A DNA stretch of 57,241 nt. Origin: an uncultured Paenibacillus sp. Lineage in GTDB: Bacteria > Bacillota > Bacilli > Paenibacillales > Paenibacillaceae. Position 1 is the stretch's first letter. Every line of letters begins with the position of its first letter. The translations under genes were made by a program, and so were the position numbers. Positions 17,627 through 26,094 of this stretch are shown here, piece after piece. The DNA lies in NCBI GenBank assembly GCA_927443375.1, contig CAKMKL010000179.1, forward strand, positions 1 to 57,241. The letters run 5' to 3'. The notes under the pieces were generated by a model. The model was given only the letters and a program-made list of their open reading frames with translations, was not told the DNA's origin and did no database searches.

Positions 17627-18922
17627 ATGGGGAACAGTAGCCGGAAGTCGTTTGGCAGCTTTATAGTGATATGGATCGGCGAGTGGGTGTCCGGCATCGG
17701 AAGCGGTCTGACGGCGTTTGCTCTGGGGGTGTATGTATATCAGCTTACGCAGACGGCGGCAAGTGTTGCCCTTCTCTCCTTGTGTGCTTTTCTCCCGGCA
17801 ATTCTGCTCAGTCCTGCCGGCGGCGTGCTGGCTGACCGGTTTGACCGCAGGCTGATGATGTTGATCGGCGACGTCTGCTCCGCTTTTGGACTGATCTTCA
17901 TTCTGGCTATTATGGTGCTGGGTGAGCCTTCTCTTTGGCAAATCTATTTTGGAATTACCTTTAGCTCTGTGTTCGCGTCCCTGCTGGAGCCGGCCTACAA
18001 AGCGTCCATTTCGGATCTGCTAACCGAAGATCAATTTGCCAAAGCCAGCGGTCTGATGCAGCTTGCCGCCTCCTCGAAATATTTGCTGTCCCCGCTTATT
18101 GCCGGCTTTTTACTGCGTATCATGGACATCAAGGCTATTCTGCTGATCGATATTTTGACGTTTCTGACCACGGTGCTGGCGCTACTTGCTGTGAAAAAAA
18201 ATCTGCAGGCGGCACCTTCTGCTCCAGCCCGCCATTCCTTCGCGGAGGAGCTCAAAACAGGCTGGCAAACGGTTGGATCGTCCAAGGGGGTTATGCAGCT
18301 TACGGCTTTGCTGTCCCTTGTAACTTTTTTTATCGGCTTTCTGCAGACGCTGTTTACGCCGCTGCTGCTCCCGTTCACGAATGCACAGACACTCGGTTCG
18401 ATTGAGTCCATCAGTGCAGTAGGTATGCTGGCCGGCAGTTTCATTATCAGCATCTTCCGGATTAAGGGGAAGTATTTCACAATACTGACCGCAGGCTTAG
18501 GCGGTGCCGGATTCTTTTTCGCGATGGTGGGGGTGACAACGAATGTTTACTGGATTACGGGGGCCGGATTTTTATTTTTCGCGGCGCTTCCGTTTGTGAA
18601 TACCAGTGCCGACGTACTGATCCGGACGAATATTGCGAATGAGGCGCAGGGAAGAGCCTGGGGACTGATCGGCCTCCTCTCACAGCTCGGGTATGTAGCT
18701 GCATATGTTTTGGCAGGAATCCTGGCGGATGATGTTTTTAACCCGCTGCTGATCGAAGGAGGCAGTCTTGCTTCTTCGGTAGGCCAGGTAATCGGGACGG
18801 GTGAAGGGCGGGGAACCGGCCTGCTGATTCTGATCTCCGGCATGCTGCTAATGCTCACGGCACTGCTGATACCAGGGTTGCAATCGATACGGAGACTTGA
18901 AGATCATCACTATAGACAGTGA
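17627..18922 (+). CDS. MFS efflux transporter
   Basis: 431-residue major facilitator with about 12 membrane segments. The motif-A-like GGVLADRFDRRLMML loop follows segment 2, as in drug and siderophore exporters of this family (macrolide-efflux/enterobactin-exporter type). AGCAGGGGGA precedes the ATG by about 8 nt. It is second in the TetR operon, 21 nt after the regulator, so export of a TetR-inducing compound is likely. The compound is not identifiable. Confidence 0.85.
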   Translation: MGNSSRKSFGSFIVIWIGEWVSGIGSGLTAFALGVYVYQLTQTAASVALLSLCAFLPAILLSPAGGVLADRFDRRLMMLIGDVCSAFGLIFILAIMVLGEPSLWQIYFGITFSSVFASLLEPAYKASISDLLTEDQFAKASGLMQLAASSKYLLSPLIAGFLLRIMDIKAILLIDILTFLTTVLALLAVKKNLQAAPSAPARHSFAEELKTGWQTVGSSKGVMQLTALLSLVTFFIGFLQTLFTPLLLPFTNAQTLGSIESISAVGMLAGSFIISIFRIKGKYFTILTAGLGGAGFFFAMVGVTTNVYWITGAGFLFFAALPFVNTSADVLIRTNIANEAQGRAWGLIGLLSQLGYVAAYVLAGILADDVFNPLLIEGGSLASSVGQVIGTGEGRGTGLLILISGMLLMLTALLIPGLQSIRRLEDHHYRQ

Positions 18923-18938
18923 AGGAGTAGAGCGCCAG

Positions 18939-21278
18939 ATGCTGCTGCGGATGTTAAAAAAGGATGTTCTACGAAAGAAAAGTATAACCGCCGGATTGTT
19001 TGTTTTTATCATGCTTTCGGCTGTGCTTGCTTCTAGTGCTGCCCATATTATCGGGGAACTGACCGGATCCCTCAATCATCTGCTGGAGGTGTCCAGGGCT
19101 CCGCATTTTGTACAGATGCATTCAGGCACTGTAGATGACTATACAATCAGGAAGTTTGCAGCGGAAAACCCTCTTGTAAAGGCACAGCAAACGGTGGAAA
19201 TGCTTAATATCGACGGCTCGGATGTTACTCTGGGGGACAGTACAACGTCAGAAGCTGCAAGTGTTATGGATATGGGATTTGTTATTCAGAACCGTGAGTT
19301 TGATCTGCTGCTGGATTTGCATAATCAGATTATCTCCGTATCACAGGGAGAGATTGGCGTTCCGATCTATTACAAGCTCCAGAATAATCTGAACCTCGGC
19401 GATACCGTCACGGTGTCAGACGGGAAATTCATGCGAAAGTTCAGGATTACTGATTTTGTCCGTGATCCGCAGATGAATCCGAATATCGTCAGCTCTAAAC
19501 GTTTTGTGGTCAGCGGTGCGGATTATATAGCACTGAGACAGAATCTCGGCGAAACCGAGACGCTGATCGAATTTCAGCTGAAGGACCTCAGCCGGCTCAG
19601 CGAGTTCCGCAATGCTTATCAGAACTCCGGGCTGCCGCAGAAAGGTCCGTCTATCGATTACTCCTTAATTAAGACACTGAACGCCTTAACGGACGGTGTG
19701 ATTGCAGCTGTAATCATTCTGTTAAGCTTGCTGCTCATGGTAATTGCTATGCTGTGCCTAAGATTTACGATGCTAGCAGCGATCGAGGAGGATTACCGGG
19801 AGATCGGTGTAATGAAAGCGATCGGGATTGCAGAGAAGGATATCCGCAGGCTGTATCTGGCCAAATATGTCGTACTTGCCACGTTCGCTTCAACTGCCGG
19901 GTACGCTTTGTCTTTGGGACTGGTAAGGTTCTTTACCGCAAACATTACGCTATATCTGGGCACTGCTCCGGCCAGCCTGCTACAGCAGATCGTTCCCTTT
20001 CTGGCGGCTGCAGTAACCGGTGGAATCATTGTAAGCTTTTGCCGGCTCATCCTGCGCAGATTTAAGGTGATCTCTGCTGTGGAGGCTTTACGCACGGGAA
20101 CAGCACAAGGCTCAAAGTCTCTTCCCAATCGGTTCCCGCTAAGTAAGCGGAATTGGATACATACCAATGTTTTTTTGGGCCTGAAAGATGTGTACGCCCG
20201 CTTTAGAATGTTCTTACTATTGATTATTGTTGTTGCCGTCTGTCTGTTCATTGTTGCTGTGCCGGTAAATATACTGAATACCCTGGAGTCGCCGCGCTTC
20301 ATCTCTTATCTCGGTGTAGGACAAAGTGATATCCGGATCGATCTCCAGCAAAATGGGGATACACTGCAGCGTTTCGAGCAGATGGTAGCCGACATCGGCA
20401 ATGACCCCGATATTGCCTCGTTCTCGCCGCTCGTCACCAGCCGGTTTAAGGTGCTGGACAGCGACGGGGTGTGGGAGAATCTGAATGTGGAAACGGGCGA
20501 CTTCACCACTTTTCCATTATCGTATACAAGCGGAGCTGCCCCGGCGGGCCGGCGTGAAATAGCCCTTTCGGCTCTGAATGCCGGGGAACTGGGCCGGAAG
20601 GTTGGTGACACCTTGCTTCTGAAGGTTAACGGCACGGAAGAGGAGCTGAAGGTCAGCGGAATTTATCAGGATATTACAAATGGAGGCCGGACGGCCAAAG
20701 CGCAGATTGCCTATGATCCCATGTCTGTAATGTGGTTTGTTGTAGCAGCAGATGTGAAGCCTGGTGTTCTGCTTGAGGAAAAGATAGAGCAATATGCTAA
20801 GCGGTTTCATCCCGCTAAGATTACCCGGCTGGAAGGGTATCTGGAACAGACATTAGGCAATACAGTTAAGCAGCTGAAAATAGTTATACTGCTCGCCCTA
20901 GCTGTGTCTGTTTCTATTCTGGTACTGATCACTTCGTTATTTCTGAACATGCTGCTGGCCAAGGATGTGGCGCAGATTGCGCTGATGCGCAGTATCGGCT
21001 TTACCTTAAAGGATATTACATTCCAATATATGATGAGGATGCTGCCTGTCACCGGATTAGGTATTATTACCGGCGCTGCTGCCGCTGGTACCCTCGGGCA
21101 AAGCCTGGTCCGGGTTCCTGCTGCACTAATGGGAGCCCCGCGGATTCAGCTTGTGATCCATCCGGCAGCAGCATATCTGCTTCTGCCCATTGTCTTTTCC
21201 CTGATCACTGGGATTACGACCCTAGGAGTGACCAGATTGATCAAGAGATCCAGCGTAGTTAAAGGAATCGCCGATTAG
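18939..21278 (+). CDS. FtsX-like ABC transporter permease
   Basis: 779-residue permease with the double FtsX layout: an N-terminal helix (about 10-35), a large extracytoplasmic domain, three helices, then a second domain and three C-terminal helices (VILLALAVSVSILVLITSLFLNMLL onward). This resembles MacB/LolCE-like or lantibiotic-type systems that act on the cell envelope. A TTG at 18897 also opens the frame inside the MFS gene, but GAAGGAG at 18921-18927 points to the ATG at 18939. It pairs with the ATPase gene 13 nt downstream. Confidence 0.82.
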   Translation: MLLRMLKKDVLRKKSITAGLFVFIMLSAVLASSAAHIIGELTGSLNHLLEVSRAPHFVQMHSGTVDDYTIRKFAAENPLVKAQQTVEMLNIDGSDVTLGDSTTSEAASVMDMGFVIQNREFDLLLDLHNQIISVSQGEIGVPIYYKLQNNLNLGDTVTVSDGKFMRKFRITDFVRDPQMNPNIVSSKRFVVSGADYIALRQNLGETETLIEFQLKDLSRLSEFRNAYQNSGLPQKGPSIDYSLIKTLNALTDGVIAAVIILLSLLLMVIAMLCLRFTMLAAIEEDYREIGVMKAIGIAEKDIRRLYLAKYVVLATFASTAGYALSLGLVRFFTANITLYLGTAPASLLQQIVPFLAAAVTGGIIVSFCRLILRRFKVISAVEALRTGTAQGSKSLPNRFPLSKRNWIHTNVFLGLKDVYARFRMFLLLIIVVAVCLFIVAVPVNILNTLESPRFISYLGVGQSDIRIDLQQNGDTLQRFEQMVADIGNDPDIASFSPLVTSRFKVLDSDGVWENLNVETGDFTTFPLSYTSGAAPAGRREIALSALNAGELGRKVGDTLLLKVNGTEEELKVSGIYQDITNGGRTAKAQIAYDPMSVMWFVVAADVKPGVLLEEKIEQYAKRFHPAKITRLEGYLEQTLGNTVKQLKIVILLALAVSVSILVLITSLFLNMLLAKDVAQIALMRSIGFTLKDITFQYMMRMLPVTGLGIITGAAAAGTLGQSLVRVPAALMGAPRIQLVIHPAAAYLLLPIVFSLITGITTLGVTRLIKRSSVVKGIAD

Positions 21279-21291
21279 GGGGAGTGGCAAA

Positions 21292-22053
21292 ATGCATATT
21301 CTGGAGACAAAAAAGCTAAGCAAAGCCTATGACAACGGCCGGCAGCTCCGTCAGCAGGTTTTGCAGGGGATCGACCTGCAGATTGGACAAGGTGAATTTA
21401 TTGCGCTGATGGGACCCTCAGGCTCCGGTAAATCAACCTTACTGCATACGGTCAGCGGGATGGACCGCGCGACAGAAGGAACGGTTATTTTTAACGGGCA
21501 GGAACTAGGGCGTTTATCCGAAGAGGAATTAGCCGGGCTGCGGCTACGCAGAATGGGGTTTATTTTTCAGCAGATGCATCTGTTAAAAAACCTGAACCTC
21601 CGCGATAATATCATCCTGCCTGCCTATCATGCCAAAGCCAGCAGCCGCAGCATTATCAATATGCGGGCCGCAGAGCTGATGAGAAAAACGGGAATCGCCA
21701 CTCTTGCAGAGCGCGGAATTACGGAGGTTTCGGGCGGGCAATTGCAGCGGGCTGCGATCTGCAGAGCGCTGATCAACCAGCCGGATATTCTGTTCGGGGA
21801 TGAACCCACCGGCGCACTCAACTCAAAATCTGCTGCGGAAATCATGGATATTCTGGCGGGGATTAACCAAGCAGGAACCACAATCCTGCTTGCTACGCAT
21901 GATGCAAGGGTCGCTGCCTTTGCTGAACGGGTGCTGTACATGCAGGATGGCCGGATTGCAGCCCAGTACCGGTTCGGAGCTGGACTGGCTAACCAGGACC
22001 GCAGAGCCAGGGAAGAGAGCCTGTCGGCATGGTTAAACCAGAGGGGATTCTAA
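21292..22053 (+). CDS. ABC transporter ATP-binding protein (MacB/LolD type)
   Basis: 253-residue ATPase. Walker A GPSGSGKST (41-49), signature VSGGQLQRAA, Walker B ILFGDEPTG and the H-loop ATHDAR are intact, in the arrangement of LolD/MacB-like ATPases that power FtsX permeases. GGGGGAG lies about 8 nt before the ATG. It is the last gene of the TetR operon. No clear terminator follows within 100 nt; the next 700 bases carry no convincing gene. Confidence 0.88.
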   Translation: MHILETKKLSKAYDNGRQLRQQVLQGIDLQIGQGEFIALMGPSGSGKSTLLHTVSGMDRATEGTVIFNGQELGRLSEEELAGLRLRRMGFIFQQMHLLKNLNLRDNIILPAYHAKASSRSIINMRAAELMRKTGIATLAERGITEVSGGQLQRAAICRALINQPDILFGDEPTGALNSKSAAEIMDILAGINQAGTTILLATHDARVAAFAERVLYMQDGRIAAQYRFGAGLANQDRRAREESLSAWLNQRGF

Positions 22054-22289
22054 AGGATGTAAAGAAAAAATACAGCTGACATAATCGTGTTAATGCTGAA
22101 AAAAAAGTTGAAGCATCAATTCCAGCTAATCTTTTATTACATTGTAAACTGCACGTAAAACCACAAAAAAAGGAGCAATTCTTAGGCTATGGCGGCCATA
22201 TTACTGGGAATAGGCTTTTCCAGGTAATATGACAAAATATGAAAAATTATGAAAGTTTAAAATTCAGCGGTTATGCGCTAAGATAGTGT

Positions 22290-22715
22290 CATCACCAGCA
22301 AGTAGCTGCAACACAAGCTTTTAGAAGCTTACTTACCGGTGATTAATTGAAGGAAGGAGAGATTCCCAAAGAAACCATGAACAAGGAACAAGCTTTTCAG
22401 GCAAGACACATCTTGCAATCGAAGGAGCGTGATTCCGTTGAAGCAGGTTAGCGAAGCGTACAACTACGGTTGACACAGTAGGGAAAACGTCCGTGAAAAC
22501 GTTTTTCGTGTAATCGTGTACGCGGGGAACTCATCCCATATGCAGGACATGGAGCAATACTCCGATTATGGAGCGAACGGGAAATACCGAATATGAATTA
22601 ACAATTACCATGTCAGGGATATGGATTGTTGCTGGAGGACATGATTGAATTGAATATTGGATTGGACACATAAGTCCCCGTTACCTAGCTTGATAAGGTA
22701 GACGGGGATTTATGC
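22290..22715 (+). ncRNA. Candidate long structured non-coding RNA
   Basis: The 697 bases between two convergent genes (22054-22750) hold no convincing coding frame. A weak promoter, TTTAAA (22256-22261), 17 bp, TAAGAT (22279-22284), would start a transcript near 22290. Its first bases form a long imperfect hairpin (ATCACC at 22290-22295 with GGTGAT at 22338-22343, plus an inner AAGTAGC/GCTTACTT). Smaller hairpins follow, for example GGAG-CAATA-CTCC at 22551-22563. The end at 22669-22715 is a strong stem (ATAAGTCCCCGT with ACGGGGATTTAT). A 24-codon frame at 22377 (MNKEQAFQAR start) has its GGAAGGAGAG 16 nt away, too far to be convincing. No known RNA family was recognised. Confidence 0.4.
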
Positions 22716-22750
22716 ATTTTCCAGGTGAATATTAGAGGTCAGGGTCTTTC

Positions 22751-23704
22751 TCAGAGGGCTTCTTCAACGAGCAGCGGAGCAATCCATTCACGGAATACAT
22801 CCACAGCAGGTTTCTTCTGCTTGCCCTGGTGATCTTGTGTTAGAACAACAACAGTCTCAAGGGCAGGAAGTACATAAACAAATTGCCCTCCATACCCTCT
22901 GGCGTAATAATAGTGCAATTCAGATCCTGTTGTTCCGCTTGCTGCTATAGCGTAGCTGTCTGTCCACCAATGCCAGCCATAGCCGCCGCGCCGGGGCGCT
23001 TCCGCCTGCATGGCGGTTTGCGTGGAGCGAGTGATCAGTTCTGATGGAATCAGCTGCCGGTCTGCCCACTTCCCTTGCTGCAAGTAGAGCTGCCCAAACG
23101 TCAGCAGATCGGACGGACGCAGGCGAAGCCCGAATCCTCCGGTATGAATCCCTTGGGGATCCTGCTCCCACTCATACTGCTCAATTCCAAGCGGCCCGAA
23201 GAGGTGCAACTCAGCAAACCGGGCCGTGGGCATCCCTGTTCCTTGCACCAGAATAGCTGACAGCAGCTGGGAGACACCGGAATTGTATTCCATAAGCTCC
23301 CCCGGATTATGCGACAGCTTCTGCTGCAGCACGAAATCCGTCCAGTTCTCTGACCGGGTCATCCGGGGAAAAGAGTTCTGCCCGCCAAATTCCGTCCAAT
23401 TGAACCCTGCAGACATCGTTAACAAGTGCTCCAGGGTGATTGCTGCCTTACGCTTATCTGCGTCCAGCTGAAGCTGTGGATAGAATTGCGATAGGGGGGC
23501 AGAGGGCTGCGGAAGCAAGCTTTGACCGATAGCGATACAAACCAGCGCAGACAGAATACTTTTGGTGCAGGAGTTAATTTTGGCTATCTGGGTTGCAGTG
23601 TGAGACTCTCTATAATGTTCATATATAAGCCGGCCTTCCCGGCTGATCAGACAGCTGCGTAAGTTCTGCGGTGCAAGTGCTGCGGACAGTTGAGATTTAT
23701 TCAT
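22751..23704 (-). CDS. Serine hydrolase, beta-lactamase class C/esterase family
   Basis: 317-residue protein of the penicillin-binding-like serine hydrolase fold. The nucleophile motif SCTKS gives S45 and K48 (SxxK), and EYNSGVSQLL supplies the tyrosine motif in the YNS form seen in esterase and 6-aminohexanoate-dimer-hydrolase relatives instead of YxN. There is no signal peptide, so it is probably a cytoplasmic esterase or peptidase, not a resistance beta-lactamase. The ATG is preceded by GAAAGGAA. It stands alone. Confidence 0.8.
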   Translation of the reverse strand: MNKSQLSAALAPQNLRSCLISREGRLIYEHYRESHTATQIAKINSCTKSILSALVCIAIGQSLLPQPSAPLSQFYPQLQLDADKRKAAITLEHLLTMSAGFNWTEFGGQNSFPRMTRSENWTDFVLQQKLSHNPGELMEYNSGVSQLLSAILVQGTGMPTARFAELHLFGPLGIEQYEWEQDPQGIHTGGFGLRLRPSDLLTFGQLYLQQGKWADRQLIPSELITRSTQTAMQAEAPRRGGYGWHWWTDSYAIAASGTTGSELHYYYARGYGGQFVYVLPALETVVVLTQDHQGKQKKPAVDVFREWIAPLLVEEAL

Positions 23705-23969
23705 TGCGGAATTCCTTTCTTTTTATCTGATAAATAGTGTACCAGCCATCTTGCGAAAAAGCGAAAATGTGCCTCGAATTCAGAAACAAGCTTTTCAGCA
23801 GGGAGTTATAGGGGATTATATTATTCTGACTGAAAAGAATGCCGTACTGCATGTCTAAGACAAATTGCAGAATCTGTAAAAATGCTGGCATTCAGGCAGT
23901 GTCTTTATATTGTATATAAGTACCTTGTTAGAAGACGTTGTAATAGGCGTTTTGGCATCGACACAAATT

Positions 23970-24013
23970 TGTGAAAAACATCACGTGATATTTTTCAAAT
24001 TTTAATATATAAT
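23970..24013 (+). promoter_or_regulatory. Fnr/Crp-like activator site and -10 element
   Basis: TGTGA-AAAACA-TCACG (23970-23985) matches nine of ten conserved bases of the Fnr/Crp site TGTGA-N6-TCACA. TATAAT lies at 24008-24013, with no good -35 in front of it. The site centre is about 42 bases before the expected start point, the classic class II activation position. The same DNA also lies in two overlapping palindromes: CACAAATTTGTG (23962-23973) and a 26-bp one centred on ATCACGTGAT (23980-23989). The other bases of the 342-nt gap from 23705 show no gene. Confidence 0.55.
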
Positions 24014-24046
24014 ATGGTTATTAAAAAGAAATAGGGGGATTTAAAA

Positions 24047-24610
24047 ATGAAATTTGTTAAAGTTTTGCTGGTTGCCGGTGTTTCTGCTGCATTGTTGTCG
24101 GGTTGCGGTTCGAATAATAACAATGAAGGAAATGAAGCGGCTGCTACAGCTACAACTGCTCCTACAGCTGCTGCACAGACAGATGCAGTATCTACAGCAT
24201 CCATTGTTAAAGAACAAGATCCATTCCTTAAAGCAGTAAGCGCAGAAGGTAACTGGATCGTTGCGATCCTTAATGACCTGACAGTAGATCAGGATGTTGT
24301 TGTAGCCGGTGAATTCCATGATAAAGGCGTTGCCGAAAATGCAATTTACCGCAAGCTTGCCCTGTATGCTCAGGATGCTGACCACAACGTTACAGCCAGC
24401 TACACCCTTACTGCACCTAAAGTGACTGTACAAAGTGAAAACTTCAGAGTGCAAGGCGGAACGATCAAAGGTGACGTTTACGTAGAAGCTAACGGCTTCA
24501 ACCTGTATAAAGATGCTACAATCGACGGTAACCTGTACTTTGCAAATGCAGATGTACAAGCATCCGCTGTTATGGAAGGTAAAGTGACTGGAGCAACTGA
24601 AGTTAAATAA
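24047..24610 (+). CDS. Secreted lipoprotein of unknown function with low-complexity linker
   Basis: 187 residues with a signal peptide and lipobox LSGC (cysteine 20). An Asn-rich then Ala/Thr-rich linker (residues 21-50) precedes a domain with regular beta-strand turns (VQGGTIKGDVYVEANGFNLYKDATIDGNLYF) that looks like a polymer-forming, bactofilin-like beta-helix. Codon choice is cleaner and more uniform than in neighbouring genes, suggesting high expression. AGGGGGAT lies 8 nt before the ATG, and an Fnr/Crp-like site precedes the promoter. A terminator follows. Confidence 0.72.
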   Translation: MKFVKVLLVAGVSAALLSGCGSNNNNEGNEAAATATTAPTAAAQTDAVSTASIVKEQDPFLKAVSAEGNWIVAILNDLTVDQDVVVAGEFHDKGVAENAIYRKLALYAQDADHNVTASYTLTAPKVTVQSENFRVQGGTIKGDVYVEANGFNLYKDATIDGNLYFANADVQASAVMEGKVTGATEVK

Positions 24611-24642
24611 TGACTTCACGCTCCGTATGGTAGAATAAATAG

Positions 24643-24694
24643 AGCCTGCAGACTTAATCCCTGTACTGGGAGGGTGAGTTAGCAGGCTTTTTTC
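24643..24694 (+). terminator. Intrinsic terminator of the beta-helix lipoprotein gene
   Basis: AGCCTGC (24643-24649) pairs with GCAGGCT (24682-24688), with an inner CCC/GGG stem and a run of T. Confidence 0.75.
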
Positions 24695-24753
24695 TTGTTT
24701 CTATAGAAATATACGGAAAGGTTATCCATCAGACCCCAAGATAAGGAGGAACT

Positions 24754-25176
24754 ATGGTGCGAATATGGATGTTTCTGCTCTCCTGTATGCTGTTATTTGG
24801 AATTCTGGGCTGTAGTGAACCTAAAGTGACAGAGGTGGAGAAGATAAGGCTTCAATGTGTGGATTTATGCACTAGTGGTCAGCAATCAACCGTACCCTTC
24901 ACAGAGATAACGTATACTGGTGCAGATGAAATTAGAACCTTCGTAAGTGCCATCGATAAGTCGGTCAAAATGAACGGGGAATTGGATTACGGGACTTATT
25001 TTCTGATGCATGTGTCCTATAAAGATGACATTCAGAAGACTTATGTCTTGAATATTTCTGATTCCGGTCAAAAGGGGATTAGAGGCCTGCTGGTCGATAC
25101 TGAAGATAGCGGGCAAGGCTATGAGATCCCGGCAGTGATTCATGAAGAGCTAAGAGAGCTGATATACCGGAAATAA
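24754..25176 (+). CDS. Small lipoprotein of unknown function
   Basis: 140 residues with a signal peptide and lipobox ILGC (cysteine 20). The mature part carries two further cysteines (CVDLC) that could form a disulfide outside the cell. No family recognised. AAGGAGGA lies before the ATG. The acetyltransferase gene starts 21 nt after its stop. Confidence 0.68.
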   Translation: MVRIWMFLLSCMLLFGILGCSEPKVTEVEKIRLQCVDLCTSGQQSTVPFTEITYTGADEIRTFVSAIDKSVKMNGELDYGTYFLMHVSYKDDIQKTYVLNISDSGQKGIRGLLVDTEDSGQGYEIPAVIHEELRELIYRK

Positions 25177-25197
25177 TACTGAGAAAGGTTGATAGAT

Positions 25198-25644
25198 GTG
25201 ACAATAGTAGTGAGACGAGCCACAGTTGACGATGCCGAAGCACTGGCCAGGCTGAACTATGAGTTTAACGGCGGGGAGCTGCGGCAAGGTCAGGATATAA
25301 TAGCGAGCTTAAGGAGCAATCGGGAATTGGTCGCTGTAGCTATAATGCTGGATGAAGTTGTAGCATTTGGGTGCGCACAGTGCTACAGGTCTCTCTGTTA
25401 TCCTGATGCATATGGGGAGATTACAGAAATGTATGTATCAGAAGCTGCCCGAAGGAAAGGTGCGGCGACAACGCTGATTGCTTTTTTAGAACAGGAGCTA
25501 AACTGTCAAGGTGTCACCAGTGTTAAGATTCTAACCGGCAATACTAATAATCCGGCACTGAAGACATACCAAGCTAGTGGCTATATTACAAGTGCTGAAA
25601 GGGTGTTGCAAAAAAAGTGTAAAGCTTTTAACTATATTGATTGA
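25198..25644 (+). CDS. GNAT-family acetyltransferase whose 3' end lies in a repeat
   Basis: 148-residue acetyltransferase with the acetyl-CoA loop EAARRKGAATTLIAFLE and the usual TGNTNNPALKTYQASGY end segment. GTG at 25198 is chosen because GAAAGG lies about 9 nt away; a TTG at 25189 is too close to it. The last codons (NYID and stop) lie inside the terminal inverted repeat of the foldback element at 25631-25852, so the native C-terminus may have been replaced. The catalytic core looks complete. Confidence 0.72.
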   Translation: MTIVVRRATVDDAEALARLNYEFNGGELRQGQDIIASLRSNRELVAVAIMLDEVVAFGCAQCYRSLCYPDAYGEITEMYVSEAARRKGAATTLIAFLEQELNCQGVTSVKILTGNTNNPALKTYQASGYITSAERVLQKKCKAFNYID

Positions 25645-25852
25645 ACTTGGAAATATACAATAAAGGAAAAGTGGCGGAGGGGAATTTTGGAGCTGGAGGA
25701 GCGGTAGCGTCCGCCTTTAGGTTTGGATTTCTACTGCGATAAGCAGTTAAATTCAAGGGAATCCAAACCTAACAGCGGCCGGAAGCCCAAATATTCTCTG
25801 TAGTCACGGCTAATCCCCCAAATAGGAAAATCATAAGTTCAATCTATATAGT
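25631..25852 (+). repeat. Foldback interspersed repeat, copy 1 (222 bp)
   Basis: Ends form a near-perfect 18-bp terminal inverted repeat: ACTATATTGATTGAACTT (25631-25648) against AAGTTCAATCTATATAGT (25835-25852), one mismatch. Inside are the shared core GGAGCGGTAGCGTCCGCC, a stem AGGTTTGGATT/AATCCAAACCT, an apical ACTGC-GATAA-GCAGT hairpin, and AACAGCGGCCGGAAG. No coding frame. Three more copies occur in the window. Confidence 0.85.
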
Positions 25853-25929
25853 GAAGAAGTCATGAAATCCTTACAATATGAGTTGGGAACAGACCTTTAT
25901 GAGGAGGAGGGGGAGCTGCCAAGCGCAAA

Positions 25930-26094
25930 ATTATTTTGCCATTACGGAAGACCGGGAACACCGGGCTCGTTGAAGAACTTGGCGGCACCATTAACAGCGG
26001 CCCCGGGCTGTTTCCGATCAGCCCGACTTATTATGCATTGTATTTCGCCGACCCCTGCGGTAATCAGTATGAGCTGGTACACCGGTTAAATTAA
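25930..26094 (+). pseudogene. VOC/glyoxalase-family gene remnant
   Basis: Only the C-terminal part of a vicinal-oxygen-chelate protein remains. FAITEDREHRAR, then a frameshift near 25970, continues as LVEELGGTINSGPGLFPISP and YYALYFADPCGNQYELVHRLN before the stop. The ending is typical of the family, but the N-terminal half, including one metal ligand, is missing. Repeat copy 1 ends 78 bases upstream. The frame overlaps the convergent EamA gene end. Confidence 0.6.

Noticed and set aside
22290-22715. tmRNA, 6S RNA, RNase P RNA or c-di-AMP riboswitch
   Set aside because: None of their characteristic conserved blocks was found by eye, and the stretch does not precede a gene in the same direction.
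25631-25852. Insertion sequence or group II intron interpretation of the repeats
   Set aside because: At about 220 bp they are too short, carry no open frame for a transposase or reverse transcriptase, and show no intron domain V sequence.
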